64,000 bases of DNA from assembly GCA_009840165.1 (NCBI GenBank), contig VXOG01000098.1, forward strand, positions 1 to 64,000, read 5' to 3'. The stretch comes from Chloroflexota bacterium (GTDB lineage Bacteria > Chloroflexota > Dehalococcoidia > Lucifugimonadales > UBA3495). Made by a program: the position numbers and the translations under genes. Positions 1 to 8,652 of this stretch are shown here, piece after piece (positions within the stretch are counted from its first letter, which is position 1; every line of letters begins with the position of its first letter). The notes under the pieces were generated by a model. The model saw only the letters and a list, made by a program, of their open reading frames with translations, was not told the origin of the DNA and did no database searches.

Positions 1-2
1 CG

Positions 3-428
3 TTTGTACAGATGTACAACGACGATCAATTGGACGCCGAGCTGGTTCCCCAGGGCACCCTGGCCGAGCGAATGCGCGCCGCCGCCGCCGGCATCGGCGC
101 GTTCTACACCCCCGCCAGCGTGGGAACCGAGTTGGCCGAGGGCAAAGAGCACCGGGAGATCAACGGACGCACCTACGTTTTGGAATACCCCCTGCCCGCC
201 GATTTCGCACTCATCCGCGCCTACCGCGCCGACACCTTCGGCAACTTGCAATTCCGCCTCACCCAACGCAACTTCAACCCCATCATGGCCATGGCCGCCG
301 ACATTACGGTTGTGGAGGTCGAGGACAGCATCGTTGAACCGGGAGAAATCGACCCCGACTGCGTTCACGTCCCCGGTGTCTATGTTGACCGCTTGGTGAA
401 GATTCCCGAGAACGGGATCTGGGACTGA
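3..428 (+). CDS. 3-oxoacid CoA-transferase subunit A (5' partial)
   Basis: C-terminal part of the alpha subunit of a class I 3-oxoacid (acetoacetate/succinyl type) CoA-transferase, which with subunit B moves CoA between acyl groups in ketone-body or short-chain acid breakdown. The frame is already open at the left window edge (F-V-Q precede the first Met), so the true start lies outside. Visible family signatures are VPQGTLAERMRAAAAGIGAF, the FYTP...GT..AEGKE segment, and RNFNPIMAMAA followed by VEPGEIDPDCVHVPG. About 140 of the usual 220-240 residues are present. The next gene is subunit B, 85 bases downstream, which supports the assignment. The exact substrate cannot be told from sequence. 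Confidence 0.9.
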   Translation, partial: FVQMYNDDQLDAELVPQGTLAERMRAAAAGIGAFYTPASVGTELAEGKEHREINGRTYVLEYPLPADFALIRAYRADTFGNLQFRLTQRNFNPIMAMAADITVVEVEDSIVEPGEIDPDCVHVPGVYVDRLVKIPENGIWD

Positions 429-442
429 CGAACCGCTATTAC

Positions 443-470
443 GTAGGGGCGAATAATCATTCGCCCCCAC
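443..470. repeat. dispersed palindrome, family A (GAATAAT core)
   Basis: A 28-base near-perfect palindrome of the form GTAGGGGCGAATAATCATTCGCCCCCAC-like arms, lying between the two CoA-transferase genes. The same unit recurs at 13502, 32802 and 47376. It could fold as a hairpin in RNA between the two genes, but lacks a T-run. Confidence 0.85.
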
Positions 471-513
471 CTTGCACCCATAAACCCATTGGGAAACTGA
501 AAGGAGTGGACAA

Positions 514-1203
514 ATGACCACCGCCGACAAACCCCGTCTTTCCCGACAATCCATGTGCGACCGCCTGGCCATGGAGTTTCAGGACGGCTGGATCGTGAAC
601 CTGGGCGTCGGGATGCCGACCTTGTGCTCTAACTACCTTGAGTGTGAGCCGGACAAGGAAATCATCTTCCACTCCGAAAACGGCGTTATCGGCTACGGCC
701 CGTTGGCCCCCGCCGGCGAAGAGGACAGGCACCTGGTCAATGCCGGCGGCCAGAACGTCGTCGCGTTGCCCGGCATGGCCATCGTCCACCACGCCGATTC
801 CTTCGGCCTGATACGCAAGGGTATGGTGGACGTCACGGTGATGGGTGCCTACGAGGTTTCCGAAAACGGTGACTTCGCCAACTGGCGCATCCCAGTGCGC
901 AAGGGCGGCGGCATCGGCGGCGCCATGGACCTGGCGGCCTGCGCCAAGCGTGTATTCATCGCCATGGAACACAACCAGCGCAACGGCGCTCCCCGCGTCC
1001 TCAAGAGCTGCAACCTGCCCATCACGGCGCCCGGCGTGGTGAAGCTGCTGGCCACCGACCTGGGCCTGTTCGAGATCACTGAAGCCGGCTTCGTCCTGAA
1101 AGAATACGCCCCCGGCTGGTCCCCCGAAGACATCCAGGAACAGACCGAAGCGAAGCTGATCATCGCCAACGACCTGCGGGCGATACGGGTGCGGCCTGAG
1201 TAA
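514..1203 (+). CDS. 3-oxoacid CoA-transferase subunit B
   Basis: Beta subunit of the CoA-transferase, 229 residues, the normal length for the family. The segment IIFHSENGVIGYGP holds the conserved Glu in S-E-N-G that forms the glutamyl-CoA thioester in this family. The N-terminal half carries VNLGVGMPTL, typical of these subunits. An AGGAG ribosome site lies eight bases before the ATG. It pairs with the upstream subunit A to form the active heteromer in the cytoplasm, probably cleaving or activating acetoacetate-like acids. The substrate is inferred from family only. Confidence 0.93.
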   Translation: MTTADKPRLSRQSMCDRLAMEFQDGWIVNLGVGMPTLCSNYLECEPDKEIIFHSENGVIGYGPLAPAGEEDRHLVNAGGQNVVALPGMAIVHHADSFGLIRKGMVDVTVMGAYEVSENGDFANWRIPVRKGGGIGGAMDLAACAKRVFIAMEHNQRNGAPRVLKSCNLPITAPGVVKLLATDLGLFEITEAGFVLKEYAPGWSPEDIQEQTEAKLIIANDLRAIRVRPE

Positions 1204-1218
1204 GTTCTGCGTGCAATC

Positions 1219-2328
1219 ATGTACACGTCGTTCAGCATCGAAAACTTCCGCCTGTTCGACCAACTCACGGTCGAACCCCTGGCCCGCGTCAACCTGATAG
1301 CGGGCCAAAACAACGCCGGCAAGACGGCGCTGCTAGAAGCGCTGTGGTTACTAAGCTACGCTACAGCACCTCGACAAGCACTCAGAATCGCCAACTGGCG
1401 CGAATCTATCGACTATACTCGGGGGTCTTTTTTCGCGGACCTTTTTCAGCAATACCAGACTGATTTGACTATTCGTGTGCAAGCTGTGGACGGCCAAACG
1501 CTTAATCAAAGAATCCTCGAAGTCAGACGTCAATACCGCGCCCAACAAATGCTATTGGACTTGTCCGAACCCGATGACGGAGACCAACGAATCGAAGACG
1601 TCGAAGAATTCGATTTTGAAAGCGAATTGACGTTCGATTATTTGGACGACAACGGCGCGGCATCACGTACTAGTGCGTGGCTGGACGGCGAGTCGAGGCT
1701 AGGAAAGTTCCGCCCAATGTTGCGCGAAAGCAGAAAATTGTCTGCGTCGCCCGGGCATCGTTGCGTTTTCGAGTATGCCAGAAACAGGATGAATAGTCGC
1801 ACTCTGGCCGCCAATTTCGGCTCTGCCGAAATTGAAGGGGCATTACCCGTTATTGAGGAAACAATCCGGCTGCTTGAGCCTCGACTCAAACGCCTGACTA
1901 CTATAGCGGATATCCGTGGCTTTCCTTCGATATACGCAGATATCGGGGCGAGCAGACTTTTTCCGTTGTCGGTAATGGGAGATGGAACGAAGCGCCTTCT
2001 GGCTTTGTGTTTGTCGTTTTTAAGGGCTCAGCACGGAGTGCTCCTTGTTGACGAGATTGAAGACGGGTTGCACTACAGCGTGTTGGTAGATGTCTGGAAG
2101 AACTTGGACTTGCTCTCCCGTACATTCGACGTTCAGGTCGTTGCTACGACCCACAGCTACGAGTGTATATATGCAGCCCATTCCGCTTTCAAGGAACAAC
2201 CGAGCGCCTCTGACTTCGCATTTTTCAGGCTACAACGGAACTACGAATCAAACAACATTGAGTGCGTAGCGTATGACGACATAGAAGCATTTGATTACGC
2301 AATGAAATATGAGAAAGAGGTCAGATAA
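1219..2328 (+). CDS. AAA family ATPase (AAA15/OLD-like)
   Basis: 369-residue ATPase related to the RecF/OLD/AAA15 group. N-terminal SFSIENFRLFDQL opens the fold, Walker A is GQNNAGKTAL near residue 30, a signature-like MGDGTKR lies mid-protein, and Walker B LLLVDEIEDGLHY is followed by the TTHSYE switch. The stop TAA shares one base with the ATG of the next gene, a Toprim-like protein, so the two are translationally coupled. Base composition is clearly lower in GC than the flanking metabolic genes, and codon use is different, suggesting transfer. ATPase plus Toprim pairs are known in PARIS, OLD and Gabija anti-phage systems; a defence role is my inference, not shown. Confidence 0.8.
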   Translation: MYTSFSIENFRLFDQLTVEPLARVNLIAGQNNAGKTALLEALWLLSYATAPRQALRIANWRESIDYTRGSFFADLFQQYQTDLTIRVQAVDGQTLNQRILEVRRQYRAQQMLLDLSEPDDGDQRIEDVEEFDFESELTFDYLDDNGAASRTSAWLDGESRLGKFRPMLRESRKLSASPGHRCVFEYARNRMNSRTLAANFGSAEIEGALPVIEETIRLLEPRLKRLTTIADIRGFPSIYADIGASRLFPLSVMGDGTKRLLALCLSFLRAQHGVLLVDEIEDGLHYSVLVDVWKNLDLLSRTFDVQVVATTHSYECIYAAHSAFKEQPSASDFAFFRLQRNYESNNIECVAYDDIEAFDYAMKYEKEVR

Positions 2329-2993
2329 TGGCATCTCAGACAATGGCCGCAGGATCTCAGAAATTGCTGTTGGTGGAAGGTGCCGATGACCGCCGATTAT
2401 TTGGGGCGTTAGCCAACCACTTGGCAATCCACGGTATAACCATTGAAAGTTATAACGGTAAGTCTAATTTGGGAAACGATTTGGCAAATCGAACCAGGAG
2501 CCCGCATTTTAGTTTGTACTCGTCCTTAGGAATCGTTCGCGATGCAGATGATAATGCTCAGTCTGCTTTCAATAGCGTCATCAGTGCACTGCTGCGCGCA
2601 AAACTGCCTAAACCAACCTCACCTGTTTCGCCCGCAACGGAGCATGGCTTGCGGGTAGCCGTACTAATTATCCCGCCTGATGAGGATTCCGGCGAATTGG
2701 AAAACCTGTGTCTGCGTTCGATTGAGAACGCGGAAGAACGAGCCTGCGTTGATGCCTGCATCAACTGCGTCGAAACGGCGGGTGAACCCATTTCAGCCAA
2801 CCGCCTTGCCAAAGCCAAAGTGCATACTTATCTGGCGGCAGGCCCCGAACCGGGATTTTTCGCTGGCACACCGAACGAATCCACTGACCGACGAAACCCC
2901 GGCTTGCGAGTAGGTGAAGCCGCAGAAGCGCGGGTTTGGGATTGGACCTCACCTGCGTTCGCTGCGGTCGCCGACTTCCTTCGCAGCCTGTAG
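2328..2993 (+). CDS. Toprim-like (DUF3226-type) protein, partner of the ATPase
   Basis: 221 residues starting with KLLLVEGADDRRLFGAL, the acidic-Gly signature that opens Toprim/DUF3226/DUF4435 folds, followed by LGIVRDADDN (the D-x-D metal-binding pair) and PPDEDSGELENLC (D-x-G-x-L-E-x-L). The order of these motifs fits a metal-dependent Toprim-type nuclease or effector domain. It starts on the last base of the upstream ATPase gene, so both products are probably made in fixed ratio. It shares the lower GC of its partner. The protein family number is given from motif resemblance and is less certain than the fold. Confidence 0.7.
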   Translation: MASQTMAAGSQKLLLVEGADDRRLFGALANHLAIHGITIESYNGKSNLGNDLANRTRSPHFSLYSSLGIVRDADDNAQSAFNSVISALLRAKLPKPTSPVSPATEHGLRVAVLIIPPDEDSGELENLCLRSIENAEERACVDACINCVETAGEPISANRLAKAKVHTYLAAGPEPGFFAGTPNESTDRRNPGLRVGEAAEARVWDWTSPAFAAVADFLRSL

Positions 2994-3006
2994 GAGGCCG
3001 AACAGG

Positions 3007-3759
3007 CTACCCGAAATACCCCTGCCCCCCATTCACGTGCAGCGTTTGGCCGGTTACGAAGCCGCCGTCGTCGGTGCACAGGAACGTGATGGCCGACGCG
3101 ATCTCGTCGGGCTTGCCCTGCCGTCCCAGCGGGATTCCCGACGAATCTGGGACGCGACCGGCATACCACTCCGGGTTGGCCCGCGACGTATCGATACTGC
3201 CGGGCGCGATCACGTTGACCCGGATGTTGTGCGGCGCGAATTCCGAGGCCAGTGCCCTCGCCATCCCCACCAATCCCATCTTGGCTGCCGACACGTGCGC
3301 CCGCTGCGCGGTGCCTCGAAACGCTCCGTCGCCCGTGATGAACACGATGCGCCCGAAGTTGTTGTCCACCATCTGCTGGATTACGCCATGCGTAGTGTAG
3401 AAGGAACCGTCCAGCACCACGCCCCGCACGTGCTCCCAGTCTTCCAGGGTCAGCTCGGTAAAGGGTTTGTGGGGGCGGATGGCGGCGTTGTTGATGAGTA
3501 TGTCGATACGGCCGAAAGTGGACATCGCCGCGTCGATCATGGCGTCCACCTGCTCTTTCTGCGACACATCAGCCAGCACCGGCAGCGCCTTCACTCCCAG
3601 CTCCTCAACTGCCGCCGCGGTGGCCTCCGCCTCATCCCGGTTGCTGCGGGCGTTGACCACGATGTTCGCTCCCTCTGAAGCCATCATCAAAGCCGTGGCG
3701 CGCCCGATGTTGCGGCCCGATCCGGTGATCAACGCTACTCTGCCATCCAACTTGCCCAT
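3007..3759 (-). CDS. SDR family oxidoreductase with altered active site
   Basis: Classical short-chain dehydrogenase of 250 residues. TGSGRNIG at residues 12-19 is the cofactor loop, NNAA at 90-93 the structural motif, and PGSIDTSRANPEWY the region after the active site. The usual Ser and Tyr of the Ser-Tyr-Lys catalytic set are absent: alignment on K160 places Val156 (after His155) where Tyr should be and Gly143/Asp144 where Ser should be. Start chosen at the ATG with GGGAG eight bases upstream; a TTG 15 bases further upstream is possible. It faces away from the lipoprotein gene. Reaction unknown; a normal dehydrogenase mechanism is doubtful. Confidence 0.9.
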   Translation of the reverse strand: MGKLDGRVALITGSGRNIGRATALMMASEGANIVVNARSNRDEAEATAAAVEELGVKALPVLADVSQKEQVDAMIDAAMSTFGRIDILINNAAIRPHKPFTELTLEDWEHVRGVVLDGSFYTTHGVIQQMVDNNFGRIVFITGDGAFRGTAQRAHVSAAKMGLVGMARALASEFAPHNIRVNVIAPGSIDTSRANPEWYAGRVPDSSGIPLGRQGKPDEIASAITFLCTDDGGFVTGQTLHVNGGQGYFG

Positions 3760-3830
3760 GTTTACATCTCCCAAATTGCTGAATCCTTTGGTCTAATGTC
3801 GGCATTATAGCGCACCTCCGACTCCCACCT

Positions 3831-3836
3831 TATACT
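3831..3836 (+). promoter_or_regulatory. -10 box TATACT, possible leaderless promoter
   Basis: TATACT ends six bases before the ATG of the lipoprotein gene at 3843, and no ribosome-binding sequence lies between. This spacing would put transcription start at or next to the start codon, as in leaderless genes. No convincing -35 box is seen. Confidence 0.45.
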
Positions 3837-3842
3837 GTAACT

Positions 3843-5837
3843 ATGCGTCTCGCTCTTGGCTTCCTCTTATTGCTGCTGTTGGGTGCATTGTTGGCTTGCA
3901 ATGGCTCCGAATCCGACGGGGATGCAAACGTGCAAGCGCAAGCGACCATCCAGGCCGCCATCGCCAGCGTCAACGCCACCCTGGAAGCGGACGGCGGCGA
4001 CCGTGCGCCTTCCACTGCAACGCCGGTCCCTATCCCCACGCCGACCCGGTCGGCGCCCGCAACCTCGACACCTGCCGCACAAGTTTCCCCTCCGGCAGGC
4101 GGGTCCGATTTTCGAGCATTGGACAATGCGGACTACCTGCTCCAGTCTGAGCCACCATCGGCCAGGACAATCCAGGAGTTGCAGTGGATCGCGGATGGCA
4201 TCACAAGCGACGAACTCGAAACCGCCGAGCATCTGACCCAGTTGGCGGCGTTTCACCAGGAAATTTTCTGGTCTCTCGTGAACAAACCTTGGCTCCAGGA
4301 CGGGCTCGCCGAAGCCGAAATTTCGGCGGTCAAGAGCGTCCTGATTATCGCGCAGCGGGATGGTGATGCTGCGGAGCGTGTCGTAGCTTTGCGCTGGTTG
4401 TCGGACGCAATTACGGACATTGAAACGTCCGCCGTCGAAGACCTTGCTCTTATCGCCCAGTCCGACGCGGACGGAACGCTGCGCATTGCCGCCATGCCTT
4501 TCCTGGAGTCCCTGGATGCTCCGGATGTTGCGGCTTTGCGGTCGCTGCAACAACTGGCCTTCCTCAACCCCAGGGTGTTCCGGCAGGTACTGACGCATCC
4601 CACGCTGCGCGACGGCATCACCGACGAATGGGCTCAGATCGTCGCCACGTTCAACGGAGTCGGCAGAACCAATCCCGCCTTGATTGACACCCTGCTTGAT
4701 TCCGAACGGGTGACCGTCGAATCCCGGGCCATCGACCTGCCCTTGTCGGGTGCGGTGATGCTGGCGATCATCCGCACCGGTCCCGGCGCCGCCCGCAGCA
4801 TGGACCTGCTGGAAACTGCGGTGCGCAACAGCGAAGAGTTCATGGCTGCCCCCCTGCCTGTCAACTACGTGGGGCTGCTCTACGAGTTGGCCGTGGCCGG
4901 TTCGTCCGCCGGCACCAACTTCGGCGTCAGTATAACCATCCGCCCTAAATTCGACGTGGACGACGGGAGCCACGAGGCCGATTCGGCAGGACATATCATC
5001 GCCCACGAGGTTGCCCATTACTACTGGAACAACAACGTGGACTGGATCGATGAGGGCGCCGCCGAACTCATGGCGTCAGTGTCGGAACTGGCTCGGGTCG
5101 GCCGGCCCCTCGACGCCGCCAACTACCCTTGCGGCTACGTTACCAACCTTGCGGCGCTGGAATTCCTGGATACCACTCACGAGTCTAATGCTTTCGTGTG
5201 CAACTATTCCTTGGGAGAGCGCATATTCCTGGACCTGTACCGCAGACTGGGCGATGACGCCTTCCGTCAGGGTTTCCGAAATCTGTACCAGCGCTCCATG
5301 GTCGAGGACGGTACGGATGACCTGCCGGGAACGTTGGTCGAGGTTGATGATTTGAGGTCAGCGCTCAGCGCGGCTGCGGACGGCGACACAGTTGCTGCAA
5401 CCATCGCCCGCTGGTACGACGGATCGGAACCATTTGACACCAACCGTCTCGATTTCAGGGCCGTCGATGCAGCGTTGCCCAGCGTCAATGGCCGCATTGA
5501 CCGATCCTACGTCAGCTCTGCCGTAATGGGGCAGCCGCTATCGCAGTTCTCCGCGCGGGACGTCAGCGGGCCGGCGTATCTCAACCTGGAATACTCATAC
5601 CGGATAACGGGAGATCCCGTGGAGATTCCCCTGCAAATAGTTGAATCGTATCAGGACGGCTTCGCGTTTCGCCGCCGCAGCGCCGCCATCACCGCGCAGG
5701 AGGGATACCAGGGCGGCAAGCAATGGCTGCAAATCGGCCCACCCTTAGGAGAGCGGTGGGCTCTCGGCTGGCACCAGGTCCAGGTGTACGAAAGCGGCCG
5801 CAAACTGGCCGAGGTTCAGTACGTGGTTACGCCTTGA
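3843..5837 (+). CDS. lipoprotein with gluzincin-type metallopeptidase motif
   Basis: 664 residues. A hydrophobic signal ends in LLAC, giving a lipobox with Cys19, so the product should be a lipid-anchored exported protein. A Thr/Pro-rich linker (about 55-80) follows, then a long helical region, and a zinc peptidase motif HEVAH at 388-392 with a Glu in WIDEGAAE eleven residues later. That arrangement resembles the peptidase MA/M1-like proteins found in Chloroflexota. The C-terminal 130 residues look like a beta-rich domain. Substrate unknown. The gene stands alone between a divergent SDR gene and a convergent propeller gene. Confidence 0.75.
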   Translation: MRLALGFLLLLLLGALLACNGSESDGDANVQAQATIQAAIASVNATLEADGGDRAPSTATPVPIPTPTRSAPATSTPAAQVSPPAGGSDFRALDNADYLLQSEPPSARTIQELQWIADGITSDELETAEHLTQLAAFHQEIFWSLVNKPWLQDGLAEAEISAVKSVLIIAQRDGDAAERVVALRWLSDAITDIETSAVEDLALIAQSDADGTLRIAAMPFLESLDAPDVAALRSLQQLAFLNPRVFRQVLTHPTLRDGITDEWAQIVATFNGVGRTNPALIDTLLDSERVTVESRAIDLPLSGAVMLAIIRTGPGAARSMDLLETAVRNSEEFMAAPLPVNYVGLLYELAVAGSSAGTNFGVSITIRPKFDVDDGSHEADSAGHIIAHEVAHYYWNNNVDWIDEGAAELMASVSELARVGRPLDAANYPCGYVTNLAALEFLDTTHESNAFVCNYSLGERIFLDLYRRLGDDAFRQGFRNLYQRSMVEDGTDDLPGTLVEVDDLRSALSAAADGDTVAATIARWYDGSEPFDTNRLDFRAVDAALPSVNGRIDRSYVSSAVMGQPLSQFSARDVSGPAYLNLEYSYRITGDPVEIPLQIVESYQDGFAFRRRSAAITAQEGYQGGKQWLQIGPPLGERWALGWHQVQVYESGRKLAEVQYVVTP

Positions 5838-5873
5838 CGGTGAGTCGGTGAGAGCCGGAACCAGACGCGCTTT

Positions 5874-6986
5874 TCACCGTAGCAATCGATTCAACCCTGA
5901 GTGTCTGCTCGGATCCAGGTCCCGTCCGGCCAGCGCCGGATGTTCCGGGCCGTAGCGATGGCAGCGGAAGGTGGCGTTGGAAGCTTCTGCGCCGTCGCCG
6001 CTGGAGGCGTAGAAGGGGTTGATGTACTCCCAGACGATTTCGCCCCGTTGGGTTACCTCGAACAGGCGGCCCGGGGCACCCTCGCAGATCAAAGTGTTGC
6101 CGTTGGGCTGACGTTCGGCGCTGCTGATGTTGTAGCTGTAGAAGGAAATGTCGGGAGAGCCTCGGTACTGCCAGTGGATTTCGTTGGTTTCCGGATCTAC
6201 TTCCACGATGCGGGAATGGCTGGCGCCGCGGCGGTGGCTGCCGTTGTCGAAAATCAGCACGCGGCCACTGTCCAACCAGGTGGGATGGTGCTGCTGGTAG
6301 AGCTCGCCCGGCCCCCACTTCCACTTGAACGCTCCGGAGGCGCGGTCAACGATGCCCACGGTACTGGTGAGGCGGTAGCTGACGAGGAGATCGCCGTCGG
6401 CGGTGACGTTGAGGCAATTCTGATGGGTCCATTCGCGACGTGGTTCCATGTGGGAGATAATGTCCTCGGCCAGGTCGAGATGTTCCCAGGAGCGCCATTC
6501 CCAGACGGTGGCTCCGTCGGGAGTGATCTCGCGGACAAGGTCGCCCAGCATACCCGGAGCGAAATCAACGTCGTATCCGCCCTGCACCTGGTCCGGCAGA
6601 CCGTCGGGGAGGGGTTCCCAGAGCAGGGCCAAAGTGTTGCCGTTGGGCAGCCTTACAAAGTCGTGGTGCAGCATTACGTTGCGATAGGCCCAAACCACGT
6701 TGCTGTCCCAGTCGAGTTCAATGAGGCTGGCCGACGAGCCGCCGACGGCTTCCACGCCCCCGGCATCGCTGGGCGGCATGGTCCGACACAGCAGGTTCCC
6801 GTTGTTCAGCAGGTAGGCGTAGTGGATGCCTTCGTCGGAATGCCAGCGGTGTACGACGTTGCCGCGCATATCGATGAGGTAGGCGTCCTTGCCGCCCCGC
6901 GTGGTGGAAAACAGCGTGTAGCCCCGTTGGCAAGCCGCCGGAGTGTAATGAATCAAACCTACTGGATGATGAATCGACCAGCCCAT
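5874..6986 (-). CDS. arylsulfotransferase (ASST)-like beta-propeller protein
   Basis: 370 residues built from repeated blades such as VRLPNGNTLAL, ADGDLLVSYR and RQPNGNTLICEG alternating with V-W-x-W/Y strands, as in the arylsulfotransferase and PQQ-like propeller group. NGNTL repeats and multiple His (HHDF, QQHHPTW, SHRR) are visible. There is no signal peptide, unlike the classical periplasmic ASST, so it may act in the cytoplasm. Starts at an ATG preceded by a GGAG-like site. It converges on the lipoprotein gene. Sulfate transfer is a family-level guess; many members are uncharacterised. Confidence 0.75.
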   Translation of the reverse strand: MGWSIHHPVGLIHYTPAACQRGYTLFSTTRGGKDAYLIDMRGNVVHRWHSDEGIHYAYLLNNGNLLCRTMPPSDAGGVEAVGGSSASLIELDWDSNVVWAYRNVMLHHDFVRLPNGNTLALLWEPLPDGLPDQVQGGYDVDFAPGMLGDLVREITPDGATVWEWRSWEHLDLAEDIISHMEPRREWTHQNCLNVTADGDLLVSYRLTSTVGIVDRASGAFKWKWGPGELYQQHHPTWLDSGRVLIFDNGSHRRGASHSRIVEVDPETNEIHWQYRGSPDISFYSYNISSAERQPNGNTLICEGAPGRLFEVTQRGEIVWEYINPFYASSGDGAEASNATFRCHRYGPEHPALAGRDLDPSRHSGLNRLLR

Positions 6987-7074
6987 GACGGAGTCCTCCC
7001 GAAACGATGATCGCGGATTATAGCAGGGGGAGCCTTGGCTGCCCGCCTATCAGCGCCGATGGCAGTGTGCTATC

Positions 7075-7980
7075 TTGCGCGCCGTGTGGATTTTCCTGGC
7101 AATTTGCAGCGCGGCCTCGCTGGGTTTCGCCAACATCGCCCACAAAAGGCTCCTGGATAACTACCTGGACGGCGTTGGCGTTCTGGGGGCCGGCTCTATC
7201 CTGACCCGTCTGGCGGCCGCCGTAGTGATGCTGGCCGCCGTCGGTTGGCCGGCCCATGCCCCGCCTCAGGCGGTGGGCATCGGATTGCTATCGGGCGTGT
7301 GTCTGGGCGCCGGCCTGCTGTTCCTGTTTCTTGGCCTGAGATTGGGCGAGGCGTCGCGGGCCGTCGCCATCAGCCAAACCAACCCCATCCTGGTGGCCCT
7401 GCTGGCGCTGACGGTGTTGGGCGAAAAAGTTGGTCCGATGCAGTGGGTGGCCATCGCGCTGGTCGTCTGCGGGGCGGTTCTGGTATCGGTAGAAGGGTTG
7501 GGTCGCCGGCTGTTCCGCCTCACGCCTGGTCTGACCGCGCTGGTGGCCAGTTCAGCCGGCCTGGGAATGTCCTTTTTCTTGGCGAAGTTTGTGCTCAGCG
7601 ACTTGACGCCGTGGGAAGTTTTCGCGATGCAGGAGTTGGGAATGGTGCCGGTGTTCGCCGTATATGGCCGACCGTCTAACTGGCGCAAGCTGTATGAGGG
7701 TCTGCGCTCCAAATCGGCCCTGGCCACGTTCCTGATCGGGGAGGGCCTGCTGCCGCAGCTGGCGATAATACTCTTCGTCTGGTCGTTCGCGTTCGGGCCG
7801 GTGTCGGGAGCGTCGGCCATACTGGCGACACGGCCGATGTTCGTATTCATCGCGGGATCGCTGCTGAGCTGGCGTCGGCTGAGCCTGATGCAGGAGTCTT
7901 TGGGAGCGCAGGCGCTGGCCGCCAAATTCATCGCCATTGTGATGATCGTCAGCGGCACTACCCTCCTGGCGGTGTTCTGA
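7075..7980 (+). CDS. EamA/DMT-family membrane transporter
   Basis: About 300 residues, almost entirely hydrophobic with ten predicted membrane segments arranged as two EamA repeats (SRAVAISQTNPILVALLAL in the first; SGASAILATRPMFVFIAGSLLSW in the second). Such proteins export or import amino acids, sugars or metabolites. The longest reading starts at a TTG; a GTG nine bases later is preceded at seven bases by TATCTT and could be a leaderless start. No ribosome site is clear for either. Substrate not predictable. Confidence 0.88.
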   Translation: MRAVWIFLAICSAASLGFANIAHKRLLDNYLDGVGVLGAGSILTRLAAAVVMLAAVGWPAHAPPQAVGIGLLSGVCLGAGLLFLFLGLRLGEASRAVAISQTNPILVALLALTVLGEKVGPMQWVAIALVVCGAVLVSVEGLGRRLFRLTPGLTALVASSAGLGMSFFLAKFVLSDLTPWEVFAMQELGMVPVFAVYGRPSNWRKLYEGLRSKSALATFLIGEGLLPQLAIILFVWSFAFGPVSGASAILATRPMFVFIAGSLLSWRRLSLMQESLGAQALAAKFIAIVMIVSGTTLLAVF

Positions 7981-7988
7981 TGAAGATC

Positions 7989-8024
7989 ACCCTCACCCTG
8001 ACCCTCTCCCATCAAGGGAGAGGG
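7989..8024. repeat. dispersed palindrome, family E (CCCTCTCCC)
   Basis: CCCTCACCCTGACCCTCTCCC arm facing GGGAGAGGGG around a short loop. It overlaps the 3' end of plsY and provides that gene's last codons and stop. Related copies stand at 30223 and 37161. Confidence 0.8.
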
Positions 8025-8638
8025 GAGATCGAGACCGATTCCGCCGGCCGACTGCGAAATTTGAGACTCCAGAAATGCACGGCGCCGACGACGATGAATA
8101 ATCCCACGCAGTAGCAGATGATGCCCCAGGACACGTCGAACAAGATTCTCCCCAAGATTATCGACGAAACATAGACGAAGGCCAGCGTCAACGTCGTGCT
8201 GCGGGTGCGCCAGAGTATCGCCAGGGCGGGCAGGGCTACCAGCAGAACCGGCCCGGTGAGGACGGCTCCGGTAACGCCAACGGCAGTGGCCGCGCCCCGA
8301 CCTCCTCTGAACCGCAACCATACGGGCCAGACGTGTCCGCCGATGGCGGCGGCCCCGCTCAGCAATCCCAGCCCCGACACGGTATCCCAGGAGCCGGCCA
8401 GCACGTTGAAAAACAGCACAGGCACGGCGCCTTTGACAATGTCCACCGTGCCGACAAGCACTCCCCAACGGGAGCCAAGCATGTGTCCGATGTTCGCCGC
8501 GCCCGCATTGCCGTCGCCCGCCAGTCTGATGTCAGCGAACGTGCCGCCGACCCTCTGCGCGACCAGGTAAGCGGTCGGCAGGCTGCCCAGCAAGTAGCCC
8601 AGTCCGCCGGCGGCGGACAACGCCAGCAGCCACAGCAT
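8012..8638 (-). CDS. plsY: glycerol-3-phosphate acyltransferase PlsY
   Basis: Membrane enzyme that moves the acyl group of acyl-phosphate to glycerol-3-phosphate, the first step of phospholipid synthesis. The three PlsY blocks are visible: GSLPTAYLV near residue 18, GDGNAGAANIGHMLG near 42 (family usual GSGNxGATN), and GGHVWPVWLRFRGGRGAAT near 100. Length 208 residues and five membrane segments fit the family. The last residues (ISPLP) and stop are written by a dispersed repeat, so the original C-terminus may have been replaced. It lies 14 bases after ilvE on the same strand, probably co-transcribed. Confidence 0.95.
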   Translation of the reverse strand: MLWLLALSAAGGLGYLLGSLPTAYLVAQRVGGTFADIRLAGDGNAGAANIGHMLGSRWGVLVGTVDIVKGAVPVLFFNVLAGSWDTVSGLGLLSGAAAIGGHVWPVWLRFRGGRGAATAVGVTGAVLTGPVLLVALPALAILWRTRSTTLTLAFVYVSSIILGRILFDVSWGIICYCVGLFIVVGAVHFWSLKFRSRPAESVSISPLP

Positions 8639-8652
8639 GCGTCACCATTCCG

